Positions 50,215 through 61,848 of a stretch of 64,000 bases of DNA are shown here, in pieces. A model generated the notes under the pieces. That model saw only the letters and a program-made list of their open reading frames with translations, was not told where the DNA came from and ran no database searches. The stretch is from Glandiceps talaboti (Eukaryota; Hemichordata; Enteropneusta; Spengelidae). Made by a program: the position numbers and the translations under genes. The stretch is from NCBI RefSeq assembly GCF_964340395.1, contig NC_135560.1, forward strand, positions 10,070,098 through 10,134,097, read 5' to 3'. Within the stretch, counting starts at the first letter, position 1; every line of letters begins with the position of its first letter.

Positions 50215-53200
50215 TCGTGTGGGATGTATTCTTTTCATACATTGGTTGTCTTTTGTTTGTTTGGCAAATTAGGTGACCTGAGAGCATATAGTAACTTTTT
50301 ATTGCAAAATTCATTCATTCGACATTTACGCATATTCAATTTATTGAAGCCTTCGTAGAACAGAGGGAGCTGTCAATTCAGAATTCTGTTGTTTCGTGGA
50401 TCACAAGAGTGAAATTCACCAACCAAACAGAAATATGGAATCGAGTTGAGTGCGTTAGGCTTACGTAAAGAAAAGAGCAATAGGAAAGCTAAATGTGTGA
50501 AATGAGTACAAAATAGGATTGTCATAACAAGTATGTGTAAAAGTGTGGTTTGTCTCAGACTATTGTTATGGCGTTCTGTTTAGAATCTCCAAAATACGCC
50601 GCCACTCATCGGTCGTTTTCATGTTTTGGAGAACTGTCATGTTGACGTATGGTGAACAATAGACAGACTTTGATGGGGTGTGAACGACTCTGATCTATTG
50701 TGTGGCAAGATAGGAGAAATGCAAATTGCCACTGTAGGGCGCTCCATTGTGACGGGCTCGAATCACACACAAGATTCGACTACTGCATACTAGTTGGATC
50801 AATAGACTAAAAGCTTGAGGGTGAACCTGCTACACAGATTCGCACCTGTCTAGTCGCACTGTACGCTTGTCTGACACGCACGCAAGTGATATACAAAACA
50901 AACGTTTGACAGAAAAACCTTCTCAATTTCAATAACAGCTAGGTCTCATTGTTTTATGTATTAAAAAATGCAAAGTAAGCTATAGCGTTGTAACTAGGTC
51001 TACATTGCGTAAAACGCAAACTAAATTACACATTAGGTTTGTGAAAAAGGGCTATGTCCATTCTTGATCGGGATAATGATTAATGATAACAGAATCGCCA
51101 ACATCTTATAAATCTCGGGCAGAGGGGCATAACATTTTGCATGGTTTCGGAGTTTTGATTTTTCATTACATGTATTAAGCCATGGGTGTGAATGAAGCTG
51201 CTGTGTACATGTTCGTTGAAGACAAATATAGACTCATTGGCTCTTTTCGTCAAACACGGCAGCTTACATCAGCAGCTGAAACAACAGCGCGTGCGAATAA
51301 ATCTCAATCAATGATTATTTGCACCTATATAGTACGTTGCTTCATGCGAACCTTTGCAATATCTACATAAAAGTCACCAGTATTTGAAATATGCGACTCC
51401 GCAGTACGCAAGAAATCAACTCAGCTATAGTTTGATAATAAGATTGGTAACTGTTTACTCAGGGCGGATCTTTGTCTTAAAATAAGCCGCTGAACAAAGT
51501 TGTCCTTCGTAGGTCTTTAGGTGATGTATTAGTTCAGTAGTGTGTTGGCGCTACTTCATTCGACTTATGTAAGCGGTAACTGAAAGTGAGAGTTTCAATC
51601 GAAGCGAGATGTTCAGAAAAGAAAACGCGCTTGAACGTGTTCAACTGACACGCGCTCTGTGAAACGATGGCAGACTTTATTTTTCCCCCTTCGTTTCAAT
51701 CAAGATGCGTTCGCATTTTCAGCTTATCTATGTCCCGTCATCTTTCTATGACGAAGACATACACCAGGCGTGCCAACTCTGTTGCCGCCCACATCATTTC
51801 CCCACAAAACGAAGCTTGGCAGATGTCAATCCTCTGTCGGCCCCAATAACTCCAGATGGCTCTGATTTTCTCCTCCTCGAATCTTGTTACCCCGTGTCTA
51901 TCAGAAAAAAAGGCGCGAAACGACACGCAGACGACAACTTTCACCATATCCGTCTGTAGCGTGACAGAAACTGACATGGACTCAGTAGTTCTCGGTGTGA
52001 AGCCACAAAAAACATCTGACCCATAGCGGGCTCAGTTGCCACGCGCTTTGTGGCGTAATTGAAAAGTTCAGTTTTTAATTTATTTATATTTGGATAGAGT
52101 AATCAATCACCGTTTGTCACCGACACGAAAATTGTGCTGTGATATATGCGTATCGAGGAGGAGACCACAGACCACCATGGCGATGACAACAAATTTGCCA
52201 TGACTTCTTCCTTCTTTGACGACGAATTTCTTCCAGCTGAGCTACATGTAAACGCACACGATATTTTGTCCAATTTGTACGTTTTGACTTCTTGGGCCGT
52301 GAATGAATGTGTTAATCTAATTCAAAATTCAGTGACGCTAAATTTAATCTATTGACACCTTGTATGTTTTAAGTGAAAAAGTACCCCTCCCCTTATGTGT
52401 GTGTATGGTGGGTGTCAGAATAGAGACATTTTTCAATTTCTAGATGAAAACGACAAAAGTAAAAAAATATGTTGCACGAAAACTTTTAATCAGTATGAAG
52501 GCAGATAAATGTCAACAAGTCGGGAAAGCATTAGACAATAACTCTCTTTTCGCCATTCCGGCCTATTAAACCCAAATACCTCAGCAATTTTTGAGAAAGG
52601 GGAAGTTGTTTACATAATGAACGAGACGATTTACTATAGCGAAGCAGTTCTTAAGATGACGTATCTCATCCGAGAGCGTTGTTCATGATTACTGCCCACT
52701 GTGAAAACCTAAGTTCGTTGGTAAGCCAAACAGAACTTAAGCTGGGACACTGAAACGTGATCTAAAATTGTACATTCCTTCCCGCCGAGGGACAAAGACT
52801 GTATCATGTCGGGGAGCGCTCCAGGCTCCTGCATCGTTAAAACGGAGATTGACAGTCTGTGGGAAACCCTGTTGATGCAAAAGTATTATAAATTTCGTTC
52901 TCTGTAGCGAAACATATAGGCCAGGGTAATTGATCGCATTCAACGAGCACCTGCGTATGTGCAGTCACTGTACCAGTTCCTACACTACAGTACGAGCTTT
53001 TGATTGACAGGTTGGACAGTTCGGTCTGCGGACTGCAGAGCATGCGCAGATGTGGAAGCTCTTCCAGTGGACTGAGTATCCCCATGAGAAAATTACAGGC
53101 CAAAAGGTTACACATACTTTTAATATGCGTCATATTTGGCGATGTATTATTCATTGAGAAAGTAAACGAGACCCGTCATTCGTCAACGACCGTGTCCTGC

Positions 53201-54075
53201 ACCACCTTACTGTAAATACTCCGACTGTTGTGAACGTCTCCGCACTATTGAAACTTAACAATTCCGCACAGTTATGCATGTCTCGAAGAATACCCAATTC
53301 TAACACCGGCAACTATGGCCCAGTCATTCGATCATCGAGAGCCGTAGACTTAGTGGCGACTCAAAGCAAGCTAAACTGGGATCCAGTTGCGATCGTTCGG
53401 TCAACACTGCGCATTGACGAGTGAAAATGTCTTTGTAGCATAGTGTAAGCGATGTACATAGGAATGTCGACATGCAGTGGCAGTAGAAACCTATGAGCAA
53501 ACAACTTTTTTTCTTTTTTTTTGAAACATCGCTAAAAAATTATTGTCCAGGTTTTTAGATGTGTTATCAATCACTATGCTTATATACCAAGAAACCCTGC
53601 TGTAGAATACTGGAAAGTCTCACATCAACCGAGTGCAGTGTCTGTGTCATCATGTTGTCCCGAGTCATAGTAGACTCAACTGACCCCCACGACACCCGAA
53701 ACTTATCACCATGACCTTTTGGAACCCTTGCCATTTCTCAAGTTATCATGATAGACAACGTCAAAATGTACCTAGTACTTCTCAAAATCTCCGAGATACT
53801 GTCACGTGCTTAAACTGTCCAAAAAAGGGGGTTACAAAATAGAGGCGCGCTTTAAACTGATTTTGAATTTCAGTAGCGTTGTTTTACTTTTAAATAGTCC
53901 AACAACAAAATATTCCAAATCCGTGCACAAATATTACAGAAAAATGAAATATTAACCACTATAGGTCTTATTTGGTATAATGAGAATTTAAAGGTTATGA
54001 TGAAACACCATTTTTTACGAATATCTGCAATAGAGAAATAAAGCGTGTAGGGCTACAATCACCACATCGATGACC

Positions 54076-54089
54076 GTTACCATGGCAAC
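54076..54089. promoter_or_regulatory. RFX X-box, consensus match
   Basis: GTTACCATGGCAAC fully matches the RFX consensus (GTNRCC, 2-bp spacer, RGYAAC). A second site lies 72 bp away at 54161-54174. It is about 4 kb upstream of the Islet start. Confidence 0.55.
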
Positions 54090-54160
54090 GCAACTTTGTT
54101 TGACATACTGAGTAAGAAAACATCGCCAATATCAGGAAACAATTTACTGCCGCGATCTTT

Positions 54161-54174
54161 ATTACCATAGCAAC
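54161..54174. promoter_or_regulatory. RFX X-box, one mismatch
   Basis: ATTACCATAGCAAC matches the consensus except for the first base. It pairs with the perfect site at 54076-54089. Confidence 0.45.
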
Positions 54175-55338
54175 CATTTCATATCAAAGGTTTTGAAAAC
54201 AAAACTGATGTCAAGTACTACAGGAAAAACTGGAATTGTTAAGAATGATGTAATATAACTTGGCGTAGTAATACAGTCAGACAAATAATATCGGCTTTGA
54301 GAATATTTTCGATTTTTGCCCGATTGCTTGATCGATAGTTGAAAACCCACAGGCGTAAAACCGATCCAAGCTACCCCTTCGTATGCTGTGAGTATTGAAA
54401 TTACCATACTTGGGTTTCACCCTTCATGGGACCAAGTTGACTGGATTTTAACCCCCTGGGCTCGTAAATGCGCGGCAATATTCAAGAGTCTCGACATTTT
54501 CTCGGTACGCTGAAATATTAAAATTCTTTTGAGGACATCTGAACAAAAAGATAATACACGAAGAGAAAATCACATTCGCGTCGGTGTAGCAGCCGCGTGA
54601 GTTGCATGACGGTTTACAGAAGGCGTAATCAACACCGTAGACTACTGCACTGACAAACTCGTCGTACCTAGTTAGTACGGTACGTGAAAAATTTTGAATG
54701 GGGTTAATTTTGCGAGAGACAAAAAAGAATATGAAATATATCGATGAAAGGGCAAGTGTTCATTATTGACAAGAAGAGAGTTTGGAGAAATGTATTGAAG
54801 CGTGTAACAAACAGAACTTGAGCACACAATGCGACAAAAGACCCTGCACGAGTCTGCTGGGTTTATCCTTTTCATTGTTTTGCTTCCATCGACAGTTTTC
54901 GGCTTCTTTATAAAAAACTTCCTATACAATTGATTTTTTTTTTGTTTTTCTACAGCCTCGGCAGTCTTAACCCGAACGGTTCTATTAATGGCTCTATTAA
55001 GTGTCGACTCGTGCCAATAATTTGACAGCGTTTAGAAGAGCGTCAAACGGTTTAGATATACGATCCTGCTAAACGTACAACACCGGCGAAATTCACTCGA
55101 TGCTGAATAACAATTTATAGCAGTTACCGAAGAGATTTTTTTTGGCATGCTTCTGGGCAATCAAATCATGAAATCGAAGATTCTGAGAGAACTGTATTCA
55201 GCCGTATTTATACCTCTCAATGTTTACCCCCTTTGAAGATGTAACATAGAGGGTTATCTACCCGTCGGTTATGATGATTTACATATGAATAGTGTTCAGT
55301 TTATTTCCCGATGGGGTGATACTAGGAACTTCCACGAC

Positions 55339-55359
55339 TGTCGGCAAAGTTTGCCGACA
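55339..55359. repeat. 21-bp palindrome
   Basis: TGTCGGCAAA and TTTGCCGACA are perfect inverted 10-mers about a single central G. It could be a dimeric factor site or a transposon end; no partner copy was seen. Confidence 0.75.
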
Positions 55360-56984
55360 AATCACCATGCAATAACAACATTGATTGCCAGTTATCTACA
55401 TCATGAACTTATGCTATCGTTTTTCATTGAGGGATGCTGTGAAAAGTTCGACAATTTCTATAGCCAAAAGCAAATGATAAAAAAAGGGGACAACTCTTAA
55501 AAAACATGGACTAATTTGCTGAATTGTTGCCGCATGACGAGTAGTATTGTGCGTCTGGAAATTAATTTCCGATATTTCGATGGCGTGTTATTCACGAGAT
55601 ATGAAGGCGAAGACAAAATATTTGCACTGTGTCTCGATTTCAGTTAACAGTTTGTACGTCGGCTTTGGTCTGAAAGTTTGTTATGCGCCCGGTGCGTGAA
55701 AGATCGACGCGTGCTCTTCGTATCTCTGACATCAGATAAGCTCATGTCAAATCTGTGGGCATCATTCTAGTTGACAGTCAGGTCACGTTCCTAAACAGTG
55801 GAACAAAGTCGATCCCTCGGCGTCATTCAGTTTCAATGCAACGTTTTCCCTATTGAATGAACGGCAACGTCAGGGTTCGCTCTAATTTACATATTATCAT
55901 ATTAGAAGCACGTGACCTGCATGAGGCATGGATAATATAGGACTTGTATTTCACATTTAAATACATTACAATTCACTAGACAACACTAAGCATTTCAAAA
56001 CACGTGAAACGCACACAAAGCTTGAATATTCAATAACATATACAACTGCCGACATCAGAACGTGGACGAACGGAAATCTGTTACAAACAGGGAAAGTAAA
56101 CAACTGAATTGGAATAATGCTGAACCAAGTGTTACTAATCATATTCATTTGTTTACTTTCAGTGGTTGTATCAGGTTCTATTTGTCTATGGTCTGATGTC
56201 GGCAGTTGTATATGTCATTATAATGGTACATATAAAAGGATGATCAGCCATTCTGATATCTTAGAATGAGTCCGTGAAGTAAAAATACTCTTTTTTTAAC
56301 AGCATGACAAACTTTAACAGAAAACTCCAAGATTAGAGTAGAAATCGGTTTGCCTTATATTTGCACAATTGTTCTTTTCTTATAAGACATTAGAGAGAGG
56401 TTCTACCAACTCCGGCGAGGACACCATTTTCAATTGACGTATATCATTTTTGTTGTTGATTAAGTAATATAGTCTACGGATAAAAATCTAGCGCAATGTT
56501 TATTTTGGGAAGGAAAGCGATCAAAATAAAAAACATCATGTGAAGTGTAACTTCTAAAATATCCAACTACTACATATATTGTAAAATATGCAGTGAACAA
56601 TGTTGGATGTAGAAAAAATATGAGCTCTCGTAAACTTAAACGCACTCGCCAATTATCTGAGTCTAAAGACGGGCGATAAATAATAGAGGCATAAAAAGAT
56701 GTGCTCATAAAATTGTAGAAAAACGCAGGTTTGTACACAACGAAATACAAAACTAAACAATCGAATTTATGCCCTGAAGGTGTAAACTAACATAGCGATT
56801 GACTGGAACTGTGTACAATAAATTTGTAAGGTTTTTCAAGAATTGTATGTCGGAAATGAAATAGTGTTGTTGCTTGGTCTTCTTGCGTTAGGCTCGGGGG
56901 TAAAAAGAGTGATCGTACACGAAAAGAAAATGAAATGGAACACGAGGAAATAATCTAGCGGGTTTCGGTACACTGTATCTTTCC

Positions 56985-56998
56985 GTTGCCATGGTGAC
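56985..56998. promoter_or_regulatory. RFX X-box-like motif
   Basis: GTTGCCATGGTGAC matches the consensus at all but one position (G for A in the second half-site) and is embedded in an imperfect 18-bp palindrome (56983-57000). Confidence 0.45.
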
Positions 56999-59578
56999 GG
57001 TCCTACTACGCGTTAGCAATATTTTGAACCGAGCTTCTCAGGCCCACAGCGATTTATATGCGTGTATCTTTTTTAAACGAGCCCGTTAAAGCGAAACAAT
57101 TGCCCCTGGCGTCGGAAGAATTGGCAAACCGTGTAAAATCGCGATGGGGCTGAAACATTGGAGGAACGAACATCGTGTAATGAAGGTGGAGGAGCTGTGA
57201 AAGTCTGTTACGCTACAATGTACCCATTACTGACAAGGAAAGCGAGGAATAGCCGACGGCTACACAGAATTTTGCACCACTGTCAGTCTACTGGCCGCAG
57301 GACGATTTATGGACATTGTCAACCATAAACGAGGGGCTACAAATGAAAATGAATGGAATAGGTACAGTTGCAAGGTGTGCAAAATAAAAACGCGCTTTCA
57401 CTGGGAAAGTGGGGCGGAACGATAGCGTTGAATGTTTTCCGAGTCAGTAAACATCACTACTGTCTCAATGACGACGATGTGTAACTGGCAGAAAGGTTTG
57501 ATACGAGGCAATCACGATTGAAATTGTTGCTCTCATTTCCATATACAAATACCAGCAAAGAATTCACGCTAAAATGACTTCATGAGTTAGTAATATAACA
57601 TTTGTCGAATCTAGTATGACAAACATTATGATACCGAATATAGCAAATCTTCCGCTGCCATATGAATGTTGAGAACAAACATCAAATTTGTCAAAAAAGA
57701 GTGCAAATTAAAAAACAAACAAATAACATCGAAGTGTTTGTAATTTAATTAAAAAAATAACTGGTTGCAAAATGCCAAGTGGACAGAATTGAATGAAAAC
57801 AATATTTTTTTGATGTATTTTTTGTTGGTACAAAGAGTAGTGGAATTGATGTGTTCAATTGATGGGAAACTTGAAGATTCGAGAGGCCGATCAATTCCAG
57901 AGACGTGACAAACATCGCAAGATAAACAATGGGTCTGAATAAATGGCAAAGTTCAAATCGAAATTATGACGTCACCCTTCAGAAATAAAAACGAAAATGA
58001 ATATCGACCCCGTCATACGTCAAATGATTGTTGTTTGGGCTTAGCCGACTTCAAAAGAGTCCATAACGCGTATTAATTGTTGCATAACTTCGCATTAGGC
58101 AGACACTAGTCGCCACTTGAAATATACAATTTTGATCGATTTGTCGACGAATAGCAAACTGAGGTTTATGCTCTTGAAACAAAAGGGGATTAGCACATAC
58201 GTGTGTCAGAACACCTGGTTGTCATCGCTTGGTTAGGAAATACAGCATTGACCATCATATGTCACATTACTGGTCAATGTCACGTGTAGAGGACTAACAA
58301 AGTTGAGACTTCGGGGTGGTCTTTAAATTCCAGACAACAGAAAGATTAGAAACTAAATTAGGAAAAGATGAAGAAGCCAAGACAAGAAACTCGATTTTTT
58401 AAATTTTGTAAATCACGACAAGAAAGTGACATGGCTCTCTATCCGTGGCTGTTTGCGGCCATGTTAAAACCGCGATGGTAACTCGACTGACAATTGTTCA
58501 ACTGTGAAACGAACGGAACCCATATAAAGTCCACTTCCCATCAGTATTAAGATTAGGGTGACAAAAACAGAACTGTATCTTCAACACAAAAATGATCATA
58601 ATCCTTATGGTTGTTCTAATGCGAGACTGGCATTGAATCGTAGACCTTTAAACTTCTTTTTATTTATTGCAAGGTTTATGATTTCCTACAAAAAAGTGTT
58701 ACCAATTACAAAGTATTTATATTAATTAATTTTCAATCTGTTAAAATTAATTTAATTAAATTATCACATTTTCCAACATTTTGAATGTGTGTGTTTTTTG
58801 TAATGAAAGGAGTCACTTAATTTCAATGGAACAATACATCATTTTGGCTCAATAACAATCTTACAAATATCGCTACATTTTACGTGCAATTCAATTCTGT
58901 CCAGTCAGATGACTTTTTGTTTTATGTTTAATAAGGCAATATTTTGAAAAAAAACCTAAATTCTTTTACTTTAGGGGTGGAAGGTTTCAAGATGGATTTG
59001 TTTTATGCCCCTACATATAAATATTTCTTTTAAAAAATGTTAAATTGAGAAATGGAAGAATTTCACCATAGTAAATGCATGGCACTAAAATACAGCTACT
59101 GTAAGAGTCAATAAAAGAGCTATTTTCCTCACTACACACTGACTTTGTATTTGTAGCACTACATGCTACTACTCAGATTTGAAAATTAATTTGCTGTCTG
59201 AGGCCAAATAAGTTAGGGGGGGGGGAGTCTGAGGCCCAATATAATTAGGTTTTTATCCTAAATTGAAGTATGTATCTTGCCCCTCACTGGCTGTCCAATG
59301 ACCATGAATCGTGATACAGGAAAGAGTTGTGAGGGAGTAATCATCGTAAATATGACCTCAAAGTGTGTACAGATATTGAATTGCGACTGCCATGAAATAT
59401 ATAGTTATTATACATAGCAAAATGGTCCTCAACCCTTCGATCCCCCACCCAATGTATGTATGTGTTTTAGAATAGTGTAGTAGTTTTGCCCCCATTCCCA
59501 AACCCCTGGCACCATATCTTGACATTTCTACCGAAGAGCTGGTTCAGAATGCACTACACCACCGATAATCTCAACCGC

Positions 59579-59665
59579 GTATGTATGTATGTATGTATGT
59601 ATGTATGTATGTATGTGTGTGTGTATGTATGTATGTATGTATGTATGTATGTATGTATGTATGTA

Positions 59666-59714
<49 letters not shown>

Positions 59715-59806
59715 ATGTATGTATATATATGTGTGTGTGTGTGTGGGGGGGGGGTGTGCTTCTGTGTGTTTGCGTGCATGTATGTGTGTGTGCGTGTATG
59801 TGCATG
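59579..59806. repeat. (TATG)n/(GT)n compound array
   Basis: TATG repeats with GT blocks, a G run at about 59745-59754, then mixed GTGC/GTGT units. Confidence 0.97.
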
Positions 59807-60470
59807 CTCACGCGCAAATATACATCGCGATGTACACACTGGTCACAAAAACACTATATTGAACATTGGTCTATCATTATGCAAATGTGTAATATTTACA
59901 GTGAACTTATTTCAGTCGATATTAATGATGTTGGGTTGTTCGCAAACATGGCGCCCCCACATTAAAGTATAATAGTGTACTTGTGTATTTGTTAATAAAA
60001 CATTTTTAACTGGCACCAACCATAACAAAGAACAAGTTCTCAGATCAACTCAAAAGACTGAAATTGTTATATTTTTGGGGTCTAAAATCTTGAAGATAAA
60101 AGTTAAGCTCATGTTGAAGAACACAAAAAGTGAGACACATGGTTGATGGACACCAATGGTCGTACTTTACATTTCCCAAATGCGCGATGAAGTGCCGATC
60201 CGGTAACAAGCTTGTAAAGCAATACACTGTGAGTGTAGTATAGTGTGAGACCGTTGATGTGAGTTTGTAGTTGATAGTTTACGAGTCTGTACACTTTCAG
60301 ATATTAGGATGGAGATAGTCATACGAAATGCTATTATCAATGCAACGATTTGAGGTCTAAACACACACTTACCACCATTTGTTTAATTTCATCAAAATGT
60401 CGTTTCACTTTATAATAATTTGACAGAGTCAATTAACGAAAGTGATAAATGAGTAAATAATTGCACCAAT
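59807..60470. other. Non-coding sequence between arrays
   Basis: Unique sequence of about 660 bp between two TATG arrays. Nothing was recognised in it. Confidence 0.5.
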
Positions 60471-60724
60471 AGATAGATAGATGGCTGTATGTATGTATGT
60501 ATGTATGTATGTATGTATGTATGTATGTATGTATGTATGTATGTATGTATGTATGTATGTATGTATGTATGTATGTATGTATGTATGTATGTATGTATGT
60601 ATGTATGTATGTATGTATGTATGTATGTATGTATGTATGTATGTATGTATGTATGTATGTATGTATGTATGTATGTATGTATGTATGTATGTATGTATGT
60701 ATGTATGTATGTATGTATGTATGT
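60471..60724. repeat. (AGAT)n then very pure (TATG)n array
   Basis: After a few AGAT units, about 59 TATG units run without a visible interruption (60487-60724). This is the purest array in the window and likely to vary in length between individuals. Confidence 0.98.
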
Positions 60725-61473
60725 ACATGTATTTATTCATATAGTCCTCACCAAGGGTATCGACCGTATGAAATACTCTACAAATTCTATGATTCAGGCC
60801 TTGTTTCTTTACGCATAATACTATGTCATTTGACTACGATACAGCAAACACGAGCGTATAGTATTTCTGAATAATTACTGATCGCTGTTCGATATAGTGA
60901 AATTTTCTCGCTATGTGGGAAGTGGACCAACTTCCGGTTTCCTCTGCTATTTCTTTTCATCGATTTGTTCAGGAGATCACGTGATCTTTAGAATTGATCA
61001 TTTTTTTCATAATTACATTACTTATTGATTAAAAGATAAACACGTGAAGTACATTGTAATTAACATTTACAAGATATTCGATTTTTGTATTTCGTTCTTG
61101 CAAGTCAAAATATTTGCGATTTGATTTAATTATTATACAGGGAATGTGGTTTTTACTTTTTCTTGGTGATTACTGGAATTGGAAACCGAAAAATTAATAT
61201 GTTTATTTACATTCTCTCTGGTATTTCCAACAACCGTGACGGTGGTATTTTTCCTCCACATTATTTTTTTTGTTTTCTTTAAGGATAATAAAATTCAAGC
61301 CAACTAAAATAGAGCGATGCGATTTCAAAAGTAATGAATACTCTAATAATGCAACAACAAATCAATATAACGTAACTAAAATATCGGTCAAAACCGATAT
61401 TACCCACATTCACAAGTACGTGGTAAGGTACGAAAAACTGCTTTACTCTCGTTGCCTTTGTGACTATTTTGGC

Positions 61474-61475
<2 letters not shown>
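60725..61475. other. Non-coding sequence between arrays
   Basis: Unique AT-rich sequence of about 750 bp. A 9-bp hairpin (AATATCGGT and ACCGATATT around CAAA) lies at 61380-61401. No coding sequence was recognised. Confidence 0.5.

Positions 61476-61848
<373 letters not shown>

Larger units (their letters stand above)
50215..59578. other. Non-coding interval upstream of Islet
   Basis: About 9.4 kb without a recognised exon, RNA gene or long simple repeat. It includes three RFX-type sites (54076, 54161, 56985), a 21-bp palindrome at 55339-55359 and AT-rich inverted TTAATTAA stretches near 58725-58765. A short direct duplication of a TCTGAGGCC-containing segment lies at 59196-59250 around a 10-base G run (59216-59225). 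It is the likeliest region for distal Islet control elements, by position only. Confidence 0.5.

Noticed and set aside
58725-58765. TTAATTAATTTT and AAAATTAATTTAATTAA inverted AT stretches
   Set aside because: Low complexity AT-rich sequence; inverted matches of this kind are expected by chance.
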